Below, in pieces: positions 23,751-32,698 of a DNA stretch of 64,000 nt. Position numbers and translations under genes: made by a program. Numbering within the stretch: position 1 is the stretch's first letter; the number at the start of each line of letters is the position of its first letter. The notes under the pieces are model-generated. The model saw only the letters and a list, made by a program, of their open reading frames with translations. It ran no database searches and was not told where the DNA came from. The stretch comes from an uncultured Clostridia bacterium (GTDB taxonomy: Bacteria; Bacillota; Clostridia; TANB77; CAG-508). The stretch is taken from the NCBI GenBank assembly GCA_934178475.1, contig CAKPQH010000008.1, forward strand, positions 1 to 64,000. Direction: 5' to 3'.

Positions 23751-26438
23751 TTAATCTCCACCTTCAAAAATCCAATAGTCATCATCACTTGTGGTATTCG
23801 TATTCTTCGTTATTATTCCTGCTAAAGCACTAGTTCCTGATACTTGTGTCAAATCATATTCAAATAGTTTTTCTCCATTTGATTCATTTGTTATAATTAC
23901 TTTTAAATTTGAAACTAAATTTAAATTTGTAACACCGCTATATATCTGTGCTCTTGTCTCTATTTTTTTTATATTCGTTTTTGAAATATTCTCTAAATAC
24001 ATTTTTGTATTTTCTCCAGTTCCTCCTCTTGTATCATCTCTATCCAAATCAAATAGCAAATCTCCATTGTATCTTGCTTGTTTATTACTATAGAATATAT
24101 GAATTCCTGTATCTGTATTTGTATGAGTATCAATATCACAACTAGATGTCCAATAAATATTAACATTCACTATATCATTTTTAGATAGTTTTACATTTTT
24201 TTCTCTCCAAATAGCTTTCATTGTTATTTTTTTAGATTCCCTATATTCTGAATTTAATTCATACTTTTTAGTTGTTCCATCAATTACCGCTTCCCAACCA
24301 TCCAGAATCCATTTTTTTCCAGTAGAATTTACTCTCAATGTCTTATTAGAGTATACCGTTGCATATGTTCCTACATCATAAATAAACTTCTGATTATTAT
24401 TGATTTCATTTCCTGTTGCAACACTATTATTATATAGTTTGTCACCTGCATCAATATTAAAATCATAGATAATGTAATATTTTGCATCTTTCCACTGAGC
24501 ATATAATGTTGTGCTTTTTTTAACATTCAAAGTTCCACCATTATCCACATCTGTTCCAGACCCATCAGGTTTTGTATTCCAGCCAACAAATTCTTTCCAA
24601 GAAACAGTCTCCTCATCCCATAATCCCATTTCATCTTGTTGATTATCGTTTGTATTTGTTGGTGTTTTTGAAATATTTGGTATAGTATAATTTGTATTTT
24701 TTTTCATTAAAACATAATCCGGTGGCTTTCCATTTGTACTTCCATTTCCATCAAATAATAAAGCTGCCTGTGTCATTAACTCATCATTGTATATCTTAAA
24801 ACTTGATTCTCTTTCTCTTCCTAAAGCGGTATAATATGTCACTTTTAATTTAGTTCCAGCTTTGCTTTTCATATAATCATACATATCTTGTGTAGAATTA
24901 ACTCTAGAATTTCCTATTATGCTTGTATATGATCCCAAAAATGGTTCATATTTACTACCTGAAATATATACTCTCGAGTAATAATAAATAGGGTTTAAAT
25001 ATTTTCTTTCATAGTCAATATTTAAATATCCTGATGACTTTCCTATAGACTCATTTATTATTTTATCATCATTAGATTTAAAATATTGTTCTCCATATTC
25101 CATATATATTGATTCTTCATCAACATATTCTTTTGTTAAAGTATTTGGCACAACCGCATATCCATTATACGTCTTACTTTTTATTTTAAGTCCTTGTAAA
25201 AAGCTTATTGTAGTAACATTATTTTGAATGATTTCCCAATCTTTTTCAGATATTTTAGGCATAATAAAATTAGTTGATGCATTTGAATAAGCTGAAAATC
25301 CAGCAATTGCTGTCTTTAAATTAGTTTCTATCGTATATCTTATTACTGCTCTTCTCATTTGATTAAAATTAGAATTTTCGCTCTGTATCAATGTTTGTTT
25401 GGTTGCATCTCCATAATATGCATTTCCAAATATAATATAGTTTCCAAAATAACTTTCCAACGATTTATATCCACCAACTGTGCTTACATCTGACTCTACT
25501 GCATCTGCAGAATTTAAGTCATTTAATAGTATTCTTACTTTATTTGTAAATTCATATGCTTGCTTATAATAATTATATGCTGAATTATTTTTTTCGATTA
25601 AGCCTTTATATAATGAATATTCATCTTTATTTATTTTTTCTGACATTTGCACTCCAAATGCTCCATCTCGTATACTAAAAATTTCTTCGTTTTCTTCATC
25701 CAAATAATATTTTGTTCCATTTAGCTTTACATATTTATACATTTTATCTTTTACAAATTCTTCTAATTTTTCGGTTCCTACTATACAGTCATTTCCTGAA
25801 TTATCCGGTTGATTTACGAATGTCACACCATCATATGTATAACTATCATTAGCACCTTTAGTTATTCCATCTACTAAATACCCTGATTCATTAACATAGT
25901 TTCCTTTTACAATTCCTTGTATTGTAATACTATTATCTAGTGTGAATGTTATTACAAAATCACTGTCTGTCCCTTTTTTAAATCTGCAACTATAATATAC
26001 ATATGTTTTTAATCCTTTTATATTCATATTATCTTCATATGTCTTGTCTTTATACACAGAAGTTTCAGTTAATATATTTTCAAATGGAGAATAAATATAA
26101 TATCCATCATAAAGTGTATAAACAATTGCTGGTAAATATTCATCCATTACCGATACATCATATCCTGAATATCCAAAAGACGTTACCAAAGAATTTTTAA
26201 ATGTATTAACTGAAGCCTCTATATCTGCTATTTTCGAATTTGTAACATCTGACTCTGTATTATTTATTGTGTTTAATTGATATGCTTTTATCGCATCATA
26301 TGTACAATTTAGCAGTGTAGTATCATATTGACTTTCCATATTTATAGTTTCAATCTGATTTTCTACATAACTTGAAAATATTATTGATATTGGTAAAATA
26401 ATTAATATAAACACTACTGCTAGATGTTGGATTTTCAT
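23751..26438 (-). CDS. Large exported protein of pilus cluster with InlB-type repeat
   Basis: An 895-residue protein with one N-terminal hydrophobic segment (about residues 5-25) and no later membrane anchor. The first about 580 residues match nothing I recognise. Around residues 610-655 lies an InlB B-type (Listeria-Bacteroides) repeat: WDEETVSWKEFVGWNTKPDG...TLYAQWK. A second weaker copy follows to about 765. The C-terminal about 130 residues form a beta-rich, Asp-rich domain. The N-terminal anchor resembles those of TadE/TadG-type minor pilins. It is separated from the upstream genes by a hairpin and may be the tip or adhesive subunit. Confidence 0.65.
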   Translation of the reverse strand: MKIQHLAVVFILIILPISIIFSSYVENQIETINMESQYDTTLLNCTYDAIKAYQLNTINNTESDVTNSKIADIEASVNTFKNSLVTSFGYSGYDVSVMDEYLPAIVYTLYDGYYIYSPFENILTETSVYKDKTYEDNMNIKGLKTYVYYSCRFKKGTDSDFVITFTLDNSITIQGIVKGNYVNESGYLVDGITKGANDSYTYDGVTFVNQPDNSGNDCIVGTEKLEEFVKDKMYKYVKLNGTKYYLDEENEEIFSIRDGAFGVQMSEKINKDEYSLYKGLIEKNNSAYNYYKQAYEFTNKVRILLNDLNSADAVESDVSTVGGYKSLESYFGNYIIFGNAYYGDATKQTLIQSENSNFNQMRRAVIRYTIETNLKTAIAGFSAYSNASTNFIMPKISEKDWEIIQNNVTTISFLQGLKIKSKTYNGYAVVPNTLTKEYVDEESIYMEYGEQYFKSNDDKIINESIGKSSGYLNIDYERKYLNPIYYYSRVYISGSKYEPFLGSYTSIIGNSRVNSTQDMYDYMKSKAGTKLKVTYYTALGRERESSFKIYNDELMTQAALLFDGNGSTNGKPPDYVLMKKNTNYTIPNISKTPTNTNDNQQDEMGLWDEETVSWKEFVGWNTKPDGSGTDVDNGGTLNVKKSTTLYAQWKDAKYYIIYDFNIDAGDKLYNNSVATGNEINNNQKFIYDVGTYATVYSNKTLRVNSTGKKWILDGWEAVIDGTTKKYELNSEYRESKKITMKAIWREKNVKLSKNDIVNVNIYWTSSCDIDTHTNTDTGIHIFYSNKQARYNGDLLFDLDRDDTRGGTGENTKMYLENISKTNIKKIETRAQIYSGVTNLNLVSNLKVIITNESNGEKLFEYDLTQVSGTSALAGIITKNTNTTSDDDYWIFEGGD

Positions 26439-26454
26439 ATACTTCCCTTTCTAT

Positions 26455-26488
26455 AAAAAAAGCATGTAATCACTTTTAATTACAAGCC
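26455..26488 (-). terminator. Internal hairpin in pilus cluster
   Basis: Imperfect arms at 26461-26470 and 26479-26488 are followed by seven T on the minus strand. It may lower expression of the 895-residue gene relative to the upstream pilin-like genes. Confidence 0.55.
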
Positions 26489-26504
26489 TCTTTATTATAT
26501 AATT

Positions 26505-27029
26505 TTAATTTCCTGTTGTAGTTACCATTCCAGATTCTGATGCAGTTATAGTTTTGTCGCCATTTCCTGTAACCTTATATATAAAATTTCTAAGTTGTGT
26601 GGCAATTGTTGTATTAGTATTTTGAACCTTTACCGAAATTATATCTCCCTCTTTTAATGGTATATATTTTTTTTCAGAAGAAGCTAAGTTATCTAATATC
26701 TGTGTTGTATAATCAGTATAATATACGTTATCTCCAATTGTTTGCTTACCATGTGTCGCTTTTTTTGCTGGATTTACATCTGAATGTTGTATTGACATCT
26801 CTACATCATAAGAATTTCCTGTAGCAGCTAAAGCTTCTACTAAGTTATCATATCCATCTTGTGTTAGCTTACCTGTATTCCTTACCGTATTTACAAATTC
26901 CGTTGTTGCCTTTTGTGCTGATAATTGTGCAACATCATCATTTTTATCAGCCATTGTCATAAGTGGAAAAACAAACATTAATATTGCTGCTATAAATATT
27001 GCAGCTATTGTCATTGCTGAATCTCCCAT
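26505..27029 (-). CDS. Pilin-like single-pass protein (MGDSA type)
   Basis: A 174-residue protein with a hydrophobic segment directly at the N-terminus (about residues 6-27) after only MGDSA, and a polar exported domain. Unlike the MENA paralogs it starts MGDSAMTIAAIF; the Gly-Asp pair could be a minimal prepilin-type cleavage site but that is speculative. The domain is rich in Thr, Asn and Val with no cysteines. It is fourth from the end of the CpaB-to-DUF2508 cluster and probably a pilus subunit or minor pilin. Confidence 0.6.
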   Translation of the reverse strand: MGDSAMTIAAIFIAAILMFVFPLMTMADKNDDVAQLSAQKATTEFVNTVRNTGKLTQDGYDNLVEALAATGNSYDVEMSIQHSDVNPAKKATHGKQTIGDNVYYTDYTTQILDNLASSEKKYIPLKEGDIISVKVQNTNTTIATQLRNFIYKVTGNGDKTITASESGMVTTTGN

Positions 27030-27061
27030 TTTTTCTTTCCTCCAATTCTTACTTTGTATTT

Positions 27062-27748
27062 TTATTTTTCAATATAAGTTATAATCCTCGTTCTTGTTTT
27101 GTTTGCATCTGAAATTTTTTTATGTTCCTCTGACTCATTATCTTTATCATCTTTTGAACATACATCATTTTGATAAAGCTCTCCTATATATTCTGTAAAA
27201 TTCCTGTCCTTTATAACATTATATAAATTCATTCCATTTTCTCTATTATCATAGAGAACTTTTCCGTCTTTTTCTTTTTTTTCAGCATTAGCTAATATTG
27301 AATTCATTCTTTCTTTTGCATTTTGCAAATTATATTCAGTTGTTATCTTAAAAACTAGTATTGTATTTCCTTTATCAATTATATTGGTTCCTTTATATTT
27401 TTGATCTTTTTGGGCAGTTTGTTTTATATTTTTATTTTGCTCTTTATCTGTATTTATTAATCCAGAATAATCTTTAAGCTTTATATATACTGTATAATTT
27501 TCTTTAAATGACCTATACAAAGTATTAACTATGGTTTCTACCCCAACTTCTCTAACTTCTGAACTATATGTTATATAGTTTACTAAACTTCCAGATTCAT
27601 CTGTTGCTAAATCAATTCTCTCATCATTCTCAACAATTTGATCTATTTGTGCAATTTGAGTAGAAAATGATGATATACCAACTGTAAGTGCAACTAATAA
27701 CAATAATATTGCTCCTGCTATATATAATGCATCAACTGCATTCTCCAT
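27062..27748 (-). CDS. MENA-family pilin-like protein 1
   Basis: A 228-residue protein beginning MENAVDALYIAGAILLLLVAL with a transmembrane segment at about 8-30 and a polar domain outside. It is one of five paralogs in this operon sharing MENA, a K/DAL segment, AG and a long hydrophobic helix. Residues about 35-70 (VENDERIDLATDESGSLVNYITYSSEV) correspond to the NQ.FT.Y region of the others. I know no named family. The uniform N-terminus and single helix suggest pilus or pseudopilus subunits of the adjacent Tad-like machine. Confidence 0.6.
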   Translation of the reverse strand: MENAVDALYIAGAILLLLVALTVGISSFSTQIAQIDQIVENDERIDLATDESGSLVNYITYSSEVREVGVETIVNTLYRSFKENYTVYIKLKDYSGLINTDKEQNKNIKQTAQKDQKYKGTNIIDKGNTILVFKITTEYNLQNAKERMNSILANAEKKEKDGKVLYDNRENGMNLYNVIKDRNFTEYIGELYQNDVCSKDDKDNESEEHKKISDANKTRTRIITYIEK

Positions 27749-27778
27749 TGTATATCACCACTTTCTCTAATTGTTTAA

Positions 27779-28228
27779 TTAAGGTGTTACATTTATTTCT
27801 GTAACCACACCTTTTGTGTATTTTAATTCAACATTATACATTTGATTTGATTTTACTTTATTTAATTTTGATGAATCTTGGCATTTATATCCACTAGATG
27901 TGTCACCTTCTATTGTTTGACTACCTCCTGATATGCTAGTAAATACAATTTTAACATATCTATCACCAATAGCTCGTCCTTCATTTTTAGATGCTATATT
28001 CACTGAAATAACTTTTTGTATTAAATCATTCACTTGAGAACCTGCAACATTTTCTCCTGAATACTTTATAAACTGATTATTAAAGTTAGATACTTCCTCA
28101 GCTGTCAAGCTAGAGTTTTTTTCAGAACTATCTCTAAAATTATTAAATACAACAATTCCTAATGAAATTACAACTAATGTAATTAAAATAGAGCCTGCAA
28201 TAATAAGTGCTTTTGAAGCATTTTCCAT
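27779..28228 (-). CDS. MENA-family pilin-like protein 2
   Basis: A 149-residue paralog beginning MENASKALIIAGSILITLVV with a membrane helix at about 8-29, the shared FNNQFIKYSGENVAGSQVNDLIQKV block at about 48-72, and a beta-rich C-terminus ending YNVELKYTKGVVTEINVTP. It is closest to the next gene (28240-28686), with which it shares both the N-terminus and the C-terminal pattern, so the two look like a tandem duplication. The gap between them is 11 bases. Confidence 0.62.
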   Translation of the reverse strand: MENASKALIIAGSILITLVVISLGIVVFNNFRDSSEKNSSLTAEEVSNFNNQFIKYSGENVAGSQVNDLIQKVISVNIASKNEGRAIGDRYVKIVFTSISGGSQTIEGDTSSGYKCQDSSKLNKVKSNQMYNVELKYTKGVVTEINVTP

Positions 28229-28239
28229 ACTCTTATCAC

Positions 28240-28686
28240 CTATACATTTGATATTATAACTTTAGAAACAATTCCTTTGTTATATTCAAATTCAACTTTA
28301 AAATATTTGCTTGTAGAGAATGTTGGATATTTAATTCCTGTTGCATTTACTGCTGTTATTTCAACAGAATCATCTCCTGTAGCAACAGTTGCACCTGAAG
28401 CATCAACATTTACATATGTACATTCACTAAATTCTTTACCTGAAGCATCTTGAGCTGCATTATTAGAAGAAATTACATTTATTAAAGCTTTTACTTTTGT
28501 TCCACTAACTTTATCTCCTCCATATACTGTAAATTTGTCATTAAAAGTTTCCACCTCTTGTTGATTCATATTTGCTCCATTAATGTTGTCTCTTACATTA
28601 TTTACTACAACTAATCCTAATGATATAATTACTATTGCAAGTAGGATTGCTCCTGCAATAATAAGTGCTTTTGAAGCGTTTTCCAT
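28240..28686 (-). CDS. MENA-family pilin-like protein 3
   Basis: A 148-residue paralog beginning MENASKALIIAGAILLAIVI, with one membrane helix, FNDKFTVYGGDKVSGTKVKALINVI at about 48-72, and a C-terminus ending FKVEFEYNKGIVSKVIISNV. AGGAGG before ATG 28686 is the strongest ribosome site among the set, which would fit a major subunit. There is no cysteine pair and no classical prepilin leader. Function as a pilin is inferred from the neighbours. Confidence 0.62.
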   Translation of the reverse strand: MENASKALIIAGAILLAIVIISLGLVVVNNVRDNINGANMNQQEVETFNDKFTVYGGDKVSGTKVKALINVISSNNAAQDASGKEFSECTYVNVDASGATVATGDDSVEITAVNATGIKYPTFSTSKYFKVEFEYNKGIVSKVIISNV

Positions 28687-28779
28687 AATATTTTCCTCCT
28701 TTAATTTTTATTTTTCTTATATATTTTTCTATAAATATAAATTTATGGATATTCATATTTATAATATTAAAATCTTTTG

Positions 28780-29211
28780 TTATTCAGATATTTGTTCAAA
28801 ATACATATAATTAACTCGTCCTTCATCATTATATGTCAATGTAGTACATTTAAACTTAATTGAATTATAATATTGAACAAATGTTGTCATCGTTCCACTA
28901 TATAAAGTTTCCATATCGTACAATGTTTCATTATCCGTTATATGAACTTCAACCTTTATAGAGTTTACATTATTTTGTATATATTTACCATTTTCATCTT
29001 TTGGAACTTCATTTTTTTCGTTTTGATTTATAGCTTTGTTAACAACTGTCGCAATTTCTGTTCCATAAATTTCTTTTTGATAATAACTTTCATATTCTAA
29101 ATTGCTTTTTTTAAGTTCATTTAGCTTAATTTTATAATTCATATATTTTCCAATTATTATTGCTAATACAATTAGCATAATAACAAGTATTTTGGTTATA
29201 TTTTTTTTCAT
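28780..29211 (-). CDS. Single-pass exported protein in pilus cluster
   Basis: A 143-residue protein with a basic N-terminus MKKNITK, a membrane helix at about 7-23 and an outer domain with a possible coiled coil (28-48). It lacks the MENA start, but its C-terminus (IKFKCTTLTYNDEGRVNYMYFEQI) follows the same final beta-hairpin pattern as the paralogs around it. It is probably a minor subunit or assembly factor. It lies between two MENA genes, with 62 bases to the upstream one and 93 to the downstream one. Confidence 0.58.
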   Translation of the reverse strand: MKKNITKILVIMLIVLAIIIGKYMNYKIKLNELKKSNLEYESYYQKEIYGTEIATVVNKAINQNEKNEVPKDENGKYIQNNVNSIKVEVHITDNETLYDMETLYSGTMTTFVQYYNSIKFKCTTLTYNDEGRVNYMYFEQISE

Positions 29212-29273
29212 ATTAATCCTTTTCTAATTTTATATTGTTATTATAACATTTTATCTTTTATTGTCAATATTTT

Positions 29274-29804
29274 TTATAAATTATTATGTTGAGTTACTTT
29301 GACTTCATTTACTAGTAAAGTTTCCTTCGATGTACTTATTTTGCAAGTAAAATAAACTTTCATTTTCCAATTTTCTTGACTAACAGACGGTTCTTCTCTT
29401 ACCTCTGCCCATCCATTTGACGTATATATTTTAATTAATTCTTTTGTATGATTTTCATAGTTATTGGATTTTAATACGTTTTCTAGCATTATCGTATTTC
29501 CGGCTAAATCATCAAAACTTCCAGTTACTTTTATATAATCTCTATCGCTTGACTTTAATTGATTCTTCTCATTGTTATCTCTTGCTAAATTCATTATTGA
29601 AATAACGTCCTGCATATTAAGATCTTTTCCCTCATATTTAAGAAATTGTTCGTTATATTTCATTGCTTCTGATCTTTCCATTATTTCGTAAAACTTGGCT
29701 GTCTGTTCTCCCATATTTTTCATTAAATATGCTCCTATAGAAACAACAATAATTGTAATTAAAACTCCACCTGCTATTAACAATGCCTTAGCAGCATTTT
29801 CCAT
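29274..29804 (-). CDS. MENA-family pilin-like protein 4
   Basis: A 176-residue paralog beginning MENAAKALLIAGGVLITIIV with a membrane helix at about 8-29. The YNEQFLKYEGKDLNMQDVISIMNLARDNN block (about 50-78) is the same as in the other paralogs, here followed by a longer beta-rich domain. It starts 14 bases after the gene above. Its best guess is a pilus or pseudopilus subunit of the same machine. Confidence 0.6.
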   Translation of the reverse strand: MENAAKALLIAGGVLITIIVVSIGAYLMKNMGEQTAKFYEIMERSEAMKYNEQFLKYEGKDLNMQDVISIMNLARDNNEKNQLKSSDRDYIKVTGSFDDLAGNTIMLENVLKSNNYENHTKELIKIYTSNGWAEVREEPSVSQENWKMKVYFTCKISTSKETLLVNEVKVTQHNNL

Positions 29805-29818
29805 TCTATTCCTCCATT

Positions 29819-30592
29819 TTATTGAATTTTTCCTGTAAATTCAAATTTTATCTTTTTTACCCTTCCTGAATCTATATCATAGTCAACTCCTGTACATTTA
29901 AAAATTCCCTTTTTGAACTGTATATATTCATAATACTTGTATACTAAGTCTTCTTTATGTAATAAAGCATTATAATCGCTTACATGTTTACTTGTATCTT
30001 TAATATAAGAATTATATTTTCTTATAGCTTCTTGCTTTTTTTGTTCTATTGTTACACCCTTTTGTTTTTCTTTAGTATCAGGTTCAATATCAAAAATACC
30101 TTTTATATCTTTTGCAATTTTATTTAATTCATCTTCTGTTCCAACACTTTCAATTGTTGATTTAATTGAATCTATTATTTTTGTTTTTATATCATATTTA
30201 GTATAATCGTTATCTGTACTAAATTTATATATTACATTTGCTGTGAATAGTTTAGGATTATTATTATATGAAAGATTTCCTATATTAGACCCCATAACAA
30301 TTTCCATTTCAATTGGAGTGCCTTGAGAATTATTCCCTGCTTTATCTGACATTCTATCATTATAATCAATAATCTTATTGATTAATGAAATTAATTCATT
30401 TCCTTTAACATCATTTCTTTCGTAACTTGTAAATTGTTTATTAAATTGTGTTACATTTTCTATATTTTTAAATTCTTCTTGAGAGGCATAATAATCTGAA
30501 TAATTCTGTCTAACATATAGTACTAATCCTATAACAAGCATTACCATTAGCATTCCTCCTGCTATTAATAAAGCTTTAGATGCATTTTCCAT
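29819..30592 (-). CDS. MENA-family pilin-like protein 5
   Basis: A 257-residue paralog beginning MENASKALLIAGGMLMVMLV. One membrane helix (about 8-28) is followed by the FNKQFTSYERNDVKGNELISLINKIIDYN block (about 49-77), a helical insertion of about 90 residues not found in the others, and the shared C-terminal hairpin IFKCTGVDYDIDSGRVKKIKFEF. It is first of the pilin-like genes and starts 18 bases after the platform protein gene, so it is tied to the machine by position. Confidence 0.6.
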   Translation of the reverse strand: MENASKALLIAGGMLMVMLVIGLVLYVRQNYSDYYASQEEFKNIENVTQFNKQFTSYERNDVKGNELISLINKIIDYNDRMSDKAGNNSQGTPIEMEIVMGSNIGNLSYNNNPKLFTANVIYKFSTDNDYTKYDIKTKIIDSIKSTIESVGTEDELNKIAKDIKGIFDIEPDTKEKQKGVTIEQKKQEAIRKYNSYIKDTSKHVSDYNALLHKEDLVYKYYEYIQFKKGIFKCTGVDYDIDSGRVKKIKFEFTGKIQ

Positions 30593-30610
30593 ATATTCTT
30601 ACCTCTCTTT

Positions 30611-32677
30611 CTAGCTTATTCCATTCATTGATGTTTGCATACTCTTTAATCCAATTGATACTAGTGGTACAATTAAATATCCAACAAACATTACTACCAT
30701 AGGTGCAAAACCTATAATTTTTCCTATCATACCTTTTTTCTTTATCAATCTTTCATTCGTTGCCTTACGTTTATCTTCATAATAATCTCTTTCTGAATCA
30801 AGCTCATCAAAAGCTTCTACTATTGGTATCTTCTCAACTGCAGCTTGTAAACTCTCAATAATAGTTGCAAACAAAGGATATGATACTTCTTTTCTAAGCT
30901 CTTCTAAAGCTTCCCAAGGTCCAGCTTCATAGTTATTAACACATCTAGAAATTGGTTCTCTAAATATATTAGAATATCTTTCTAGCCACTCTAATATAAT
31001 TTCAACATTAACTCTCTCAATTCTCATAAGCATTAATATAATAGTTTGGAATTGCATTACTTCATCTTCCATTTCCATTAATCTCATCTTATATTGGAAT
31101 TTAAGCATTAATACCGGGAACATATATCCTAATATCATAAATACAATAGATAAAACCCATTCTACCCATTTTAAATATTCTGAATTAACAGTTTGCAGCT
31201 TTTTGTATACTCTTTCTGATGCAGTTTTTAAATCTTCATCGTTAGCAGTTGCATATTCATCGGTCTTTTTCATGGCTTCTTTGATATCTTCAACTGTAGT
31301 TTTATTTTTTCCTCTGAACATCTCTAAAAACTTATTGTCACTTTCAGTAAGTGCCATCGCTTTCTTTTCCTCAGACGCTGATAAACCACTAAGCATATCA
31401 TAATCTGTTGTCGGCTCTGTATAAACCCAATTTATAGCTACTTTATGCAATTGATTGCATAGAAATAATGATATTATAAATACAACTATAGCAATAACAA
31501 GCCTATTAATGTATAGCCATTCTATTTTTAGTTTTGATGCCGAATCCTTAAGCATTTTCTGTGTTTTCTTATATTCCATAGTTCCTTTTTTTGGAAGGAA
31601 CATATCTACAACTTTTTTTATGATTGGATTTTTGTATAATTTAGATTGCCATGGATTTTCCATATTTACAGCTTCTCTATCTGTAGATCCATTATTCTTT
31701 ACTTTCCTAATTAATAGATAGCAAACTACTGTTAAAACTATAACTAGTATTTGTACAAGCATTCCTGCCTTTCCATTGTAAAAACTCTGTGTAAAAGAGA
31801 AATTACTTACACACCAATTTTTTAATGGTTCTAATAGTAAAACTGGCAATATTGATATTACTGATAAACTTTGAAATGTATAATCTAAATTATCTCTTTT
31901 CAAAATCTCAATTTGCATTTCCTCTGTTATATTACTTACATTTTTTAAATATAAAGAAGATTTATCTACTTTTCTATCTCCAAATTCTTTTGTTAAATAA
32001 GAAAGTCCTGCAAATTCCTTCAAATAACTATTAGGTGCAATATCATAATATTTTTCAAGTTCTGTCTCAGGGTCATTAGATATTAAAACTTCATATATTT
32101 TTTCACCTTGTTTAGAAATACTTTTTTCATCATCCTGTGAAATTTGATATATTGCCTCTTCTACCATGTTAAATTCATGGTAAGCATGTCTTATTTCAGC
32201 GAAAAAATCTAACTGCTCTTTAAGCAAATTATTATCCATTGCATCTACTCTTGAATCCACAAAAGAATCCATAGAGAAAAGTTCAAATATTAATATAATA
32301 GACATTAATAAATAGTTATTATGAGTAACTATTACTGATAAAGTAATTATTGGAATTACCATAAGTAATACTTTAGTTAAAATCTTGGCAGAATCTCTCC
32401 TTATTGCATATTCATCATTTACATTTAAAATTTCTAGTCTTCTTCTTAGTTTATGTATATATGTTTTTATATATGGTATTTTTGAATATGTAAGATATAA
32501 TTTTTGATATAATACATCTGTTGAAATACCACTTACTGTTGTTCCTCTTTTTAATTTTTGTATTTTTTTGTATTCAGATTTATTCATCCTTTTTGCTAAT
32601 ATTATATAAGCAACAACGATAACTGCAAATAAACCTAATACTGCAAAAATCATATATTTAAGAATATCTGTTGACAT
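30611..32677 (-). CDS. Fused double TadB/TadC-like platform protein
   Basis: A 688-residue polytopic membrane protein. Both halves look like type II secretion F (GspF) domains: residues about 70-330 (helices near 3-25, 108-150, 270-325) and about 385-680 (helices near 388-410, 500-525, 655-680, with MQFQTIILMLMRIERVNVEIILEWLERYS). In Tad systems TadB and TadC are separate 280-320 residue proteins that act together as the inner-membrane platform; here one chain seems to carry both. The first half is more diverged. It lies 21 bases downstream of the ATPase gene. Confidence 0.75.
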   Translation of the reverse strand: MSTDILKYMIFAVLGLFAVIVVAYIILAKRMNKSEYKKIQKLKRGTTVSGISTDVLYQKLYLTYSKIPYIKTYIHKLRRRLEILNVNDEYAIRRDSAKILTKVLLMVIPIITLSVIVTHNNYLLMSIILIFELFSMDSFVDSRVDAMDNNLLKEQLDFFAEIRHAYHEFNMVEEAIYQISQDDEKSISKQGEKIYEVLISNDPETELEKYYDIAPNSYLKEFAGLSYLTKEFGDRKVDKSSLYLKNVSNITEEMQIEILKRDNLDYTFQSLSVISILPVLLLEPLKNWCVSNFSFTQSFYNGKAGMLVQILVIVLTVVCYLLIRKVKNNGSTDREAVNMENPWQSKLYKNPIIKKVVDMFLPKKGTMEYKKTQKMLKDSASKLKIEWLYINRLVIAIVVFIISLFLCNQLHKVAINWVYTEPTTDYDMLSGLSASEEKKAMALTESDNKFLEMFRGKNKTTVEDIKEAMKKTDEYATANDEDLKTASERVYKKLQTVNSEYLKWVEWVLSIVFMILGYMFPVLMLKFQYKMRLMEMEDEVMQFQTIILMLMRIERVNVEIILEWLERYSNIFREPISRCVNNYEAGPWEALEELRKEVSYPLFATIIESLQAAVEKIPIVEAFDELDSERDYYEDKRKATNERLIKKKGMIGKIIGFAPMVVMFVGYLIVPLVSIGLKSMQTSMNGIS

Positions 32678-32698
32678 TTTGCACCTCCTTTTTAGCCT

